In this document: positions 55,685 through 63,672 of the stretch, piece by piece
How positions within the stretch are numbered: the first letter of the stretch is position 1
Layout: each line of letters starts with the position of its first letter
Assembly: GCA_020722565.1 (NCBI GenBank)
Contig: DYKO01000013.1
Coordinates: 21,765 to 85,764, forward strand
Direction of reading: 5' to 3'
DNA from: Rikenella microfusus
GTDB taxonomy: Bacteria; Bacteroidota; Bacteroidia; Bacteroidales; Tenuifilaceae
Length of the DNA: 64,000 bases
Made by a program: the position numbers and the translations under genes
The notes under the pieces: generated by a model
Told to the model about the DNA's origin: nothing
Database searches by the model: none
What the model saw: the letters and a program-made list of their open reading frames with translations, nothing else

Positions 55685-56953
55685 ATGGTTTGGCAAAACT
55701 ATTTTATTAAAAAAAACTTTGTTCCAAAAATCACTCAAAGTCCCAGTCAAAACCTCGAGCTTTGTGTAGTTATACCTTGCTTCAATGAGCCCCAACTCGA
55801 TTTAGCACTGGAATCGTTAGCGCAGTGTGAGCTACCCGGCTGCGATGTAGAGGTTATTGTAGTGGTGAACCATCCTGAAAATTCCGAAATTTCTATTATT
55901 GATGCATCGCTTAGGGCACTTAATTTAGTTGAGCGTTACAACAAGGGAAAGGGCTCAAAAAGGATACAATACCATGCTATAAAGGCTTTTAATCTTCCAA
56001 GGAAGCATGCTGGAGTTGGCCTTGCCCGACAAATAGGCATGGATGAGGCTGCATACAGGCTGCTCAGTGTTTCAGGCGAAGGTATTATTGCCTGTTTCGA
56101 TGCCGATTCACAGTGTATTCCTAACTATTTGGTTGAACTATTTCGCTTCTGGCAGATGAATCCAAAGGCACATGCCAATTCCATACGATTTGAGCACCCT
56201 CTCAAAGGCAACGAATTTCCACAAACCATTTACGATGGTATTGCAATTTATGAGCTTCACCTCAGGTACTACAATCAGGCGCTACGATTCATAAATTTCC
56301 CTTTTGCCTACCACACTGTTGGTTCATCAATGGCTTGTAGCGCATCGGCGTATGTGCGGTTTGGGGGCATGAACCGCCATCAGGCGGGTGAAGATTTTTA
56401 CTTTCTGCAAAAGATAATACCGCATGGCCACTTTGGTGAGGTAAACTCAACCTGTGTTTTTCCATCACCCCGGCCATCGAACAGGGTTCCCTTTGGAACC
56501 GGGCGCGCCATGAGTAAATTGGTAAACCAACATGAACCAATAACCACGTACCACCTTGATTCATTTCTCTCATTAAGGCCATTTTTTGATAGGGTTGATT
56601 CCCTATTTAATTTCACCCGTAGCCAAACAGCTGAGTTTCTGAAATCGTTACCCTTGCCGTTAAGTGAATTTTTGGTAAAAACCGACGCTACAGAAGCCTT
56701 GGAGAATGTTAGAAGGAATTCAGCATCGGTTCATACCTTTCGAAAGCGTTTTTTCCTTTGGTTCGATGCCTTCATGATGCTCAAGTACATGAATTACTCA
56801 GCAGAAAATTACTACGGAAGGGTTACTGTGATTCCAGCATCCATAGCGCTCTTACACTTAATGGGGAAGATACCGTATTCAGATATTTCCGTGATTGAAT
56901 TACTTAGTGTTTCCCGGGAGATAGAAAAAGCGGAATGGGTATCTAAACTCTAA
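55685..56953 (+). CDS. glycosyltransferase family 2
   Basis: 422 residues, one GT-A domain: LCVVIPCFNEPQLDLALESL near residue 26, then VEVIVVVNHPE, a DXD-type ACFDADSQCIPNYL, and the acceptor-side region GEDFYFLQKI. No membrane helices are evident, so it is likely cytoplasmic and acts on a membrane-attached acceptor. A C-terminal helical region of about 130 residues has no clear match. Donor and acceptor are unknown. Its last 11 bp overlap the 3' end of the TPR-SpoIIE gene on the other strand. Confidence 0.82.
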   Translation: MVWQNYFIKKNFVPKITQSPSQNLELCVVIPCFNEPQLDLALESLAQCELPGCDVEVIVVVNHPENSEISIIDASLRALNLVERYNKGKGSKRIQYHAIKAFNLPRKHAGVGLARQIGMDEAAYRLLSVSGEGIIACFDADSQCIPNYLVELFRFWQMNPKAHANSIRFEHPLKGNEFPQTIYDGIAIYELHLRYYNQALRFINFPFAYHTVGSSMACSASAYVRFGGMNRHQAGEDFYFLQKIIPHGHFGEVNSTCVFPSPRPSNRVPFGTGRAMSKLVNQHEPITTYHLDSFLSLRPFFDRVDSLFNFTRSQTAEFLKSLPLPLSEFLVKTDATEALENVRRNSASVHTFRKRFFLWFDAFMMLKYMNYSAENYYGRVTVIPASIALLHLMGKIPYSDISVIELLSVSREIEKAEWVSKL

Positions 56954-59486
56954 AGCCAATTATCAGTATATCATCAACCTGGTCGTGATCGCCCTTCCAT
57001 TCATAATGGGTTTTTTCCAAGAATTCCTTTTGCTGGGGCATGGGCTTATCCCATATTTTAAGCAAAGTTTCTTTCAAATGCTTTAGCATAAATTTACGTT
57101 CATCGACGCCTCCAAACTGGTCGGCATAACCGTCGGAAAACATGTAAAAGGTATCGCCTGGCTCATATTCAACAACATGATTGGTAAATGAAAGATGGTC
57201 GTTGATATGAACCGCTACTGGCATTTTATCGGCCTTATACTCAAAAAGTTCGTTCTTTCGAATTTGGTATAGCGGATTATAGGCTCCGGCCCACTCCAGT
57301 TTCCGGTTGGCCTTATCAATTACGCAAAGCGAAATATCCATACCATCCTTTTGCTCCTCAAATTTACCGGTTTGGCTTAGCGTTGTTTTGATATGGTTTC
57401 GAAGGTGGTTAAGAATTTCTGCGGGTTGAAGTATGCTTTCCTTATTTACTATTTCATACAGGAACGAGACACCCAGCATGCTCATAAAAGCACCGGGTAC
57501 ACCATGACCCGTGCAATCGGCGGCAACCAGGACTATTTTGTTATTTTTACGGGTCATCCAGTAAAAATCGCCACTTACAATATCTCGGGGCATGAACAGC
57601 ACGAAGTGCTCCGGTAGCACATTGGCAATAAGGGTTGAGGTGGGTAGAACCGCCGTTTGGATTCTGCTGGCATATTTAATGCTGTCGGTTATTTCCTGTT
57701 TCTGCCGGGTGATGAGGGCATTTTTCTCCTCCAGTATGATATTGGCCTTTTGCTTATCGCGGAACATCTTAAACATCAGTACAGCTACCATAAGAATAAG
57801 GAATGATCCAATAATGGCTCCGATAATCATTAACTTTTGCCTTTGAATTATTGATTTTTGAAGCTCATCCTGGTTCTTCATCAGCTGAAGCAGATGCTCT
57901 TTTTTCTCGGTTTCGTATTTTGTTTGCATTTCTGCCATTATCCGCTGGCTTTTCTCATTAAATATTTCATCCTTAATTTTTACCGATTGCTTAAAGTATG
58001 AGTATGCCCTAACCAAATCATCTTTAATTTCATAAAGTTTTGATAAACGTTCGTAGCTGTACCGAAGGGTTTCCTTAAGTCCTAAGCGTTCCGATAATTT
58101 TACACACTCAATGAAAGCCAGCTCTGCCTCATCCAAACGCGACTGACGGTAAAGGCTTTCGCCTTTTGCATATAGAGCAGCGGTAATTTCGTAAGGTAAA
58201 TTGTTTTTTCGTGCCAGCTGTAAAGCTTTATTGATGTAAATATTTGCTTTGTACCAATCGCGTGCCCAGCTGTAGATGCTCCCCATGTTGGTATTTACCT
58301 TGGCAATTTCGCCCTCTTCGCCTTGAATGGTAAATATTGCCAGTGCCTTATTATAGTAATAATTGGCGCTATCAAATGAGGGGATAATCTCGTTTTGTTT
58401 GAGCTTATAAAGTGAATCCTCCCAATATTCGCCAAATTGAGCTACAAACTTGTTTGTTGCCAATCGCGAAAATACGTTCCCGATGTTTTGAAGGGTTTGC
58501 CCTTCCTCCTTTTTCTTTTCGAGTTTGCGGAAAAGCTTTAGAGCTGTTTTATGATAAGCGAGCGCTTTAAGGTAATTATATTCATTTTCATTAGTGGCAA
58601 GAATGCTTTGCGAAAGATTTTCGTAAATCATTCCCAAGCCCGAATTACAGGTAGCAATGCCTTCTTCGTGATAAATGCTCTCAAAAGTCCGAAGAGCCTT
58701 TTGGTACTGCTCCAGGGCTAGTTGAAAATTGCTCAGGGCAATATGGGTCCGACCAATATTCAAATAGGCTATCGCAAGATATAGAGGTAAATCTCCTTTT
58801 TCTTTCTTTATTTCAACCTCTTTTTGGTAGCAGCTTATGGCACTATCGTATTGTGCCAAATCAAAGAATAACCGACCAAGCCCATTGTAGGTTTGAGCTA
58901 ATTCCTTCCATTCAAAGAGTTTTTCCCTGAGCTCAAGCGACTTTTTTATAAGCACTAGTGCTGAGTCGGTTTTACCTTTTTCCTGCATAATTTTACCCAA
59001 CCGAAAATATGCATGCGCCTGGTATCTTGTACTATCTAATTTTTGTGAATAGCTCAATAGTAGCACTGAGTATTGCTTCGATTTTTCTAACGAATCGAGG
59101 TAAAAGTATGCGGTAGAGATGCCCTTGTAGGCTTCGAGAATGGACTTATGATATGTTTCATTAATACCCAACTCTAGTGCCTTACTAAATGTTATAATTG
59201 CCTCATTGTCGAGCTCCAACTCCGATAGTACATAGGCTTTATTGAGATACGCATCGGCAAGGTGTTTTTTATCTATTTTACGGGCAAGATTAATGGCCTC
59301 ATCAGCATACCTAAGACACTCATTGGTCCCGGAGGTAACCTCCGATAGACGAAATAGCACTTCAAGTTTATCGGCACCTTTTTTGGTAGAGAGTAAAATG
59401 AGTAAACTATCACGTTCAGAGGCATGCAATAGGGATATACCCAGTAAAATGAAAACTATAAGTACTCGTAAGTTCCAGCGTTTCAT
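56943..59486 (-). CDS. TPR-containing SpoIIE/PP2C-type protein phosphatase (copy 2)
   Basis: 847 residues with the same architecture as the gene at 39080: signal peptide (hydrophobic to about 22), TPR array (about 35-520), membrane helix (about 551-573), coiled coil, and a SpoIIE-type phosphatase (about 605-847). It carries IVSGDFYWMTR, AADCTGHGVPGAFMSMLG and MFSDGYADQFGGVDE. The phosphatase domains of the two copies share many identical blocks, while the TPR sensor parts differ, as expected for duplicated output and diverged input. No anti-sigma or anti-anti-sigma gene is adjacent. Confidence 0.93.
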   Translation of the reverse strand: MKRWNLRVLIVFILLGISLLHASERDSLLILLSTKKGADKLEVLFRLSEVTSGTNECLRYADEAINLARKIDKKHLADAYLNKAYVLSELELDNEAIITFSKALELGINETYHKSILEAYKGISTAYFYLDSLEKSKQYSVLLLSYSQKLDSTRYQAHAYFRLGKIMQEKGKTDSALVLIKKSLELREKLFEWKELAQTYNGLGRLFFDLAQYDSAISCYQKEVEIKKEKGDLPLYLAIAYLNIGRTHIALSNFQLALEQYQKALRTFESIYHEEGIATCNSGLGMIYENLSQSILATNENEYNYLKALAYHKTALKLFRKLEKKKEEGQTLQNIGNVFSRLATNKFVAQFGEYWEDSLYKLKQNEIIPSFDSANYYYNKALAIFTIQGEEGEIAKVNTNMGSIYSWARDWYKANIYINKALQLARKNNLPYEITAALYAKGESLYRQSRLDEAELAFIECVKLSERLGLKETLRYSYERLSKLYEIKDDLVRAYSYFKQSVKIKDEIFNEKSQRIMAEMQTKYETEKKEHLLQLMKNQDELQKSIIQRQKLMIIGAIIGSFLILMVAVLMFKMFRDKQKANIILEEKNALITRQKQEITDSIKYASRIQTAVLPTSTLIANVLPEHFVLFMPRDIVSGDFYWMTRKNNKIVLVAADCTGHGVPGAFMSMLGVSFLYEIVNKESILQPAEILNHLRNHIKTTLSQTGKFEEQKDGMDISLCVIDKANRKLEWAGAYNPLYQIRKNELFEYKADKMPVAVHINDHLSFTNHVVEYEPGDTFYMFSDGYADQFGGVDERKFMLKHLKETLLKIWDKPMPQQKEFLEKTHYEWKGDHDQVDDILIIGFRV

Positions 59487-59934
59487 AATGCCTAATCCAA
59501 ACCGAAAGCAAAATACTAAACATTATAGGATAAAGCAAGTTTATTTGATTAAAATCATGTTTTAAAGTACTAAATGATGCCTTCCCAACACTAACTCTTT
59601 GTTTTATAATAAACAATACAGATAAAAATTTGTATTAGCCCTGCTCATATTGAAAATAGAATAGGGTTACTGTTGAATTTAAAATCATTATTTACTTAAA
59701 TTACTGTTGTAGGTTTAGACCTTGGTAAAATTAAAAAAAATGAAAATTTTGAATCCATTACAAACATACAATGTTCTTGACTCAGAAATTCAGCCTCATC
59801 GAATATTTATGAGAATAGCTTTATAAGGGAATAAACCTTAAAATGCAAAAACTTTCAGATGAAAGAGAATATACATGAATAAACAATGTTTATGCTTAAG
59901 CGTTATATAAAAATGAATTAATTTTAGGGTTAAA
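59487..59934. other. 448-bp divergent intergenic region (TPR-SpoIIE / metal transporter)
   Basis: This AT-rich stretch must contain the promoters of the phosphatase gene (minus) and the zinc/manganese transporter operon (plus). No perfect TAnnTTTG box with a TTG partner was found near either start, and no palindrome that I would call a Zur or Mn-regulator box. Small open frames here look like chance. Confidence 0.5.
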
Positions 59935-60840
59935 ATGTTTAGAGGTATGATTAGAAAAATTTTTATTGCACCAGTTGTTTTGTCAATACTTTTTGTTGTA
60001 TCTGGTTGCACAGCCAGACAAACAGTAAATGACCAGAAAACTATAGTGGTGAGCATTATGCCCTTAAAGTATTTTGTTGAGCGTATTGTTGATTCCACAT
60101 TTAGTATAAAGGTTCTTGTACCCCCGGGCAGTAGTCCCGAAATGTTTGAACCAACCCCTATGCAAATGACGGAACTATCGGAAGCAAAAGTTTTTTTTGC
60201 AATTGGTTTCCTTGATTTCGAAATGTCGCTGGAGCCAAAGCTAAAGGAACAATCGGGTTGCGCTTATGTGAAATTGGCAAAGGGCATTGAGCTAATAGAG
60301 AGAACTTCTATCCAGGGTCAACAGAATGAGGATGTACATTCAAAACATAGCCATGCTTTCGACCCACACATCTGGATGTCTGCAAAAAATGCCCGTATTA
60401 TTTCACAAACCATTGCCGATGAGCTGATAAATCTATTTCCGAAGTATTCAGAATTGTTTAAACAGAAGCTTGCCAATATATTGGCTGAAATTGACGATAC
60501 CGATGCCAAGGTGCAACAAATTTTGAATCAGGCTTCTGCAAAGGCATTTTTAATATATCATCCTGCGCTGGGTTACTATGCGCGCGATTATGGTTTAACC
60601 CAGTATAGTATTGAGCAGGAGGGGAAAAGTCCTTCGGCCAAGAGCGTAATGGGCGTAATTGAAAGCTGCCGCCAAGAGGGTATTAAAACCGTACTTTCAC
60701 AGCGCCAGTTCGATATTCATAATGCCGAAACCATTGCCCGTGAGATAGATGGGAAAGTGGTTAGGGTTGACCCCCTGGATTCAGATTGGAAACAATCCAT
60801 GATACAAATTGCTCAGGCTATTTCAGGAGTGGAGCTATGA
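59935..60840 (+). CDS. znuA: zinc/manganese ABC transporter substrate-binding lipoprotein (ZnuA/TroA type)
   Basis: 301 residues. The lipoprotein signal ends in VSGC (Cys25). This cluster A-1 metal-binding protein has candidate ligands His145 (FDPHIWM), His209 (IYHPALGY) and Asp279 (RVDPLD). The first position is Glu69 (SSPEMFEPTP) where most relatives have His. A short His-rich loop (VHSKHSHAFDPH) precedes His145. It would capture Zn2+ or Mn2+ in the periplasm and hand it to the permease. The stop overlaps the ABC ATPase ATG (ATGA), so the genes are coupled. The metal is not certain. Confidence 0.88.
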   Translation: MFRGMIRKIFIAPVVLSILFVVSGCTARQTVNDQKTIVVSIMPLKYFVERIVDSTFSIKVLVPPGSSPEMFEPTPMQMTELSEAKVFFAIGFLDFEMSLEPKLKEQSGCAYVKLAKGIELIERTSIQGQQNEDVHSKHSHAFDPHIWMSAKNARIISQTIADELINLFPKYSELFKQKLANILAEIDDTDAKVQQILNQASAKAFLIYHPALGYYARDYGLTQYSIEQEGKSPSAKSVMGVIESCRQEGIKTVLSQRQFDIHNAETIAREIDGKVVRVDPLDSDWKQSMIQIAQAISGVEL

Positions 60841-61622
60841 TTGACGATAACAATATGTTAATTGAAGTTGTTAATGTTACCGCCGGTTACGGGCATCAGG
60901 TGGTTTTGCGTAACGTTAGCCTTCCCATTTATCGCAACGACTTTATAGGGATTATTGGCCCAAATGGAGGCGGTAAAACAACTTTAATAAAGTTACTAAT
61001 CGGTCAAATTAAACCATTTAGTGGCAAAATAGTTCATAATTCCGGTGCGCAGGATTCTTTTATTGGCTATCTTCCCCAAGTCAGTCAGATTGATAGAACA
61101 TTCCCTATTACGGTTAGGGAGGTGGTTCTTTCAGGACTACTTGAGAAGAAGGGATTGATAGGGGGTTACAACCGCCAGCAGAAATCACTCGCCATGGAAC
61201 TTATGGAGCAAATTGGAATACATCATTTGCAATCGAAAAGCATTGGTCTGCTGTCGGGGGGGCAGCTGCAAAGGGCCATGCTATGCAGAGCTCTCATATC
61301 GGAACCGCAGGTTCTTATTCTGGATGAGCCAAATACTTATGTTGACAGTAATTTTGAGGGCGAACTTTACGAAATGCTTCGAAAGCTTAACGAGAAGATG
61401 GCAATAGTAATGGTATCGCACGACCTTGGCACAATAACATCGTATGTTAAAACCATTGCCTGTGTAAATGGAACGCTATTTTACCACCCGTCGAATCAGA
61501 TTACCAATGAGCAGCTGGCGGCATACAACTGTCCCATACAAATAATTGCCCATGGGCCTGTTCCGCACACCGTGCTGCTTGAGCATCCAAACAATGCATC
61601 ACATCGCATTCATAAACACTAA
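60837..61622 (+). CDS. znuC: zinc/manganese ABC transporter ATP-binding protein
   Basis: 261 residues from ATG 60837, which overlaps the znuA stop; a longer in-frame start at 60786 would lie inside znuA and is rejected. ABC landmarks: Walker A GPNGGGKTT, Q loop YLPQVSQ, signature LSGGQLQRAML, Walker B VLILDEPNTYVD and the switch His in VMVSHDLG. It energises metal uptake with the permease gene 12 bp downstream. Confidence 0.94.
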   Translation: MIDDNNMLIEVVNVTAGYGHQVVLRNVSLPIYRNDFIGIIGPNGGGKTTLIKLLIGQIKPFSGKIVHNSGAQDSFIGYLPQVSQIDRTFPITVREVVLSGLLEKKGLIGGYNRQQKSLAMELMEQIGIHHLQSKSIGLLSGGQLQRAMLCRALISEPQVLILDEPNTYVDSNFEGELYEMLRKLNEKMAIVMVSHDLGTITSYVKTIACVNGTLFYHPSNQITNEQLAAYNCPIQIIAHGPVPHTVLLEHPNNASHRIHKH

Positions 61623-61634
61623 TTTTGTTTGGTC

Positions 61635-62474
61635 ATGATTAACGCATTTACTCAGTTTTTTCACTATAGCTTTATTCAGAATGTTGCTATTGCTGCTGTT
61701 TTACTTTCCATAATAACGGCTTTAATCGGGTCCTACATAGTAGTCCGTCGATTGGTTTTTCTCAGCGGGGGAATAACACACTCCTCCTTTGGTGGAATCG
61801 GAATTGCTTGGTATTTGGGATTAAACCCGATTTTAGGTGCTGTGGTATTCTCGGTACTATCTGCCATAGGTTTGGAGTACCTGAGCCAGGGCAAAACGCT
61901 CCGCGAAGATTCGGCAATTGGTATGCTTTGGTCGTTTGGAATGGCTATTGGAATTCTCTTTGTTTTTCTTACACCAGGCTATGCCCCTAATTTAATGTCG
62001 TATCTTTTTGGAAGCATAATTACCATTTCTAAAACCGATATTTTGCTGCTTTTAATTCTGGCGCTACTAACCCTTTTATTCTTTTTGCTGTTTTACTATC
62101 CCATACTATTTGTGGCATTCGACAGCGATTTTGCCAAAACCCAAAATATTCCTGTAAAGTTTATTGGCTATTCCCTGTCAATTTTGATTGCTTTGTCAAT
62201 AGTTTTTGCCATTAGGGCGGTTGGAATTATTTTAATTATCTCGCTTCTTACAATACCTGCAAATATTGCTAATGCTTTTACCCACCGTTTTAAGAACATT
62301 ATTCTGATATCAATGCTTGTAAGCTTCGTTTCAATTATACTGGGAATTGTAGTATCCTTTAAGCTAAATGTTCCCTCGGGGGCAACTATTATTATAACCA
62401 TGATGGTTTCCTATCTGATTGTGAAGGCAATTAAATTAGTAAAACATAAAATTGCTATTAGTAGAGTGGCTTAA
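61635..62474 (+). CDS. znuB: zinc/manganese ABC transporter permease
   Basis: About 279 residues from ATG 61635 (an in-frame TTG two codons earlier is less likely). It has the ABC-3 family layout with eight or so membrane helices: IGSYIVVRRLVFLSGGITHSSFGGIG early, then DSAIGMLW, and RAVGIILIISLLTIPANIAN as the conserved late motif. It forms the membrane channel of the operon with the preceding ATPase and binding protein. It is the last gene before about 370 bp of intergenic DNA. Confidence 0.94.
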   Translation: MINAFTQFFHYSFIQNVAIAAVLLSIITALIGSYIVVRRLVFLSGGITHSSFGGIGIAWYLGLNPILGAVVFSVLSAIGLEYLSQGKTLREDSAIGMLWSFGMAIGILFVFLTPGYAPNLMSYLFGSIITISKTDILLLLILALLTLLFFLLFYYPILFVAFDSDFAKTQNIPVKFIGYSLSILIALSIVFAIRAVGIILIISLLTIPANIANAFTHRFKNIILISMLVSFVSIILGIVVSFKLNVPSGATIIITMMVSYLIVKAIKLVKHKIAISRVA

Positions 62475-62844
62475 TAAATGCTTAAGCAATTGAGTAACGA
62501 TTAATTTTTTTACTATTTACCCATTGGTTGATTGGTAAATTAGGGTAAAAATTATTCTCTTTTAGATTACTATCGAATGAATTCGGCTTAAAGTTAAATA
62601 ACGGTCGGTAGTCGGTAGTTTGGACTGCTGGGGTGTAAGTAGCCAGCAGCGCCATCTCTCGCTAAAACCATACTAAAATACTAAAAACTTTTGTATCTGC
62701 AAATCAACCCAGTAGGCTAAACCACCTGTTATGGGCAGATTCTAGAATTTTACTTCGTAAATTTAAATAAAGATAGGTATTTGAATTTTTATATGAGATA
62801 GACCATGTCGAACTGGAGGGGGAATACACTCATTAAATAAAAAC
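62475..62844. other. 370-bp intergenic region after the metal transporter
   Basis: TTTACCC (62516-62522) and GGGTAAA (62543-62549) form a 7-bp inverted repeat about 40 bp after the permease stop. It has no T-run and is a weak terminator candidate. A short GGTCGGTAGTCGGTAGT direct repeat occurs near 62604-62620. No coding frame is convincing. Confidence 0.45.
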
Positions 62845-62878
62845 AAAAAAAGATGCTTCATATTGAAGCATCTTTTTT
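62845..62878. terminator. strong bidirectional terminator, end of the small lipoprotein/membrane-protein unit
   Basis: Perfect 11-bp stem AAGATGCTTCA / TGAAGCATCTT with a 3-nt loop, flanked by A-run and T-run on both sides. On the minus strand it comes six bases after the last stop of the small membrane-protein frame, so it closes that unit. Confidence 0.93.
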
Positions 62879-62883
62879 ATTGA

Positions 62884-63062
62884 TTATATCTTTTCAAGAT
62901 AAGATCTAATTAGAAGAAGTCCTATAGCGATAGTAGCAATAAGAAGTGTTCTTGTTTTTATTTTTACTTCATCATTTGTTTTTTTATGATAATATAAAAT
63001 AAACCAACTACAGATATCACTACAGTAAGTGAAATTACTGCTAATATAATTTTATCCCACAT
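62884..63062 (-). CDS. small two-helix membrane protein, split between frames at an A7 run
   Basis: ATG at 63062 opens a 32-residue frame (MWDKIILAVISLTVVISVVG..., ending QMMK) with one membrane helix, stop 62964-62966. In the -1 frame, without a start of its own, lies a linker rich in K/D/E and a second helix (RTLLIATIAIGLLLI) ending at 62884. The two join exactly at seven consecutive A (minus strand, 62979-62985), in the phase of a classic A-AAA-AAA slip site: reading back one base gives a 59-residue, two-helix protein. This can be a one-base error or mutation in the homopolymer, or real slippage. It starts 10 bp after the preceding lipoprotein frame and just before a strong terminator. No family recognised. 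Confidence 0.5.
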
Positions 63063-63072
63063 AATTTGCAAA

Positions 63073-63672
63073 TTAATTTCCAGTTGCCATACATTCTGCG
63101 AAATCAGCTACCATAACAGCTGCTCCTATCCAGCCAGCTTAACGGCTGGCTATTTTTCCAACAGTTTTCAAGATTAAAGCTCTTGAGGCTTGTATTGCCG
63201 CTGATGAACCAACTGATGATATTAGTTCTGTAACTGCAACTCCTAATGCTTCCATTGCACAATCCCAAGCACCTTTTGTGTTGCTTAACTACTTTATTTT
63301 AGTAGAGCCATTAGAATTCAATTGTTTGAAACTTTTTTCTATGGTAAGAAGAACTAGACTTGTTAATATTATTTGAGGATCATTATCGGATTGAAACTCT
63401 TTTTGATAATCTATTTCATAAGCATCAAGCACCATTTTGCTATAATTTAATATTGGTTGTAATGCGTTTGCAATTTCTTCTTCTGCATTTGTTTTGGAAG
63501 GTTTTTCTATAAGAATACTTTTTAATTTCTGAGAGTTAAAACTAGATAAACTTTTTTCGAGATTTTTTAACGCTTCATTTTTGTTAATTGGTTTCTGGGT
63601 TGTTTCGCTTTTTTCACATGATTGAAGGGTAATAAAAAGCACAAAAAACAATAATAAATAACGAGTTTTCAT
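63073..63672 (-). pseudogene. small lipoprotein gene with two in-frame stop codons
   Basis: A frame of 200 codons. ATG 63672 starts a lipoprotein signal (LLLFFVLFITLQSC, Cys19) and a polar helical part to residue 127, then TAG (63289-63291). The same frame continues with KGAWDCAMEALGVAVTELIS, rich in Ala/Gly/Ser, meets TAA (63139-63141), and goes on with AGWIGAAVMVADFAECMATG to the last TAA (63073-63075). The downstream parts keep a coherent small-residue, amphipathic composition, so they look like the original C-terminus. The TAA lies in the 6-nt loop of a perfect 7-bp hairpin (63132-63138 / 63145-63151). Similar lipoproteins with Cys/Gly/Ala-rich tails occur in Bacteroidota, function unknown. 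It may be functional only as the 127-residue form. Confidence 0.6.

Noticed and set aside
60786..60836. Extended start of the ABC ATPase inside znuA
   Set aside because: The ATGA overlap at 60837 gives the normal N-terminus; the extension is a frame-shifted reading of znuA.
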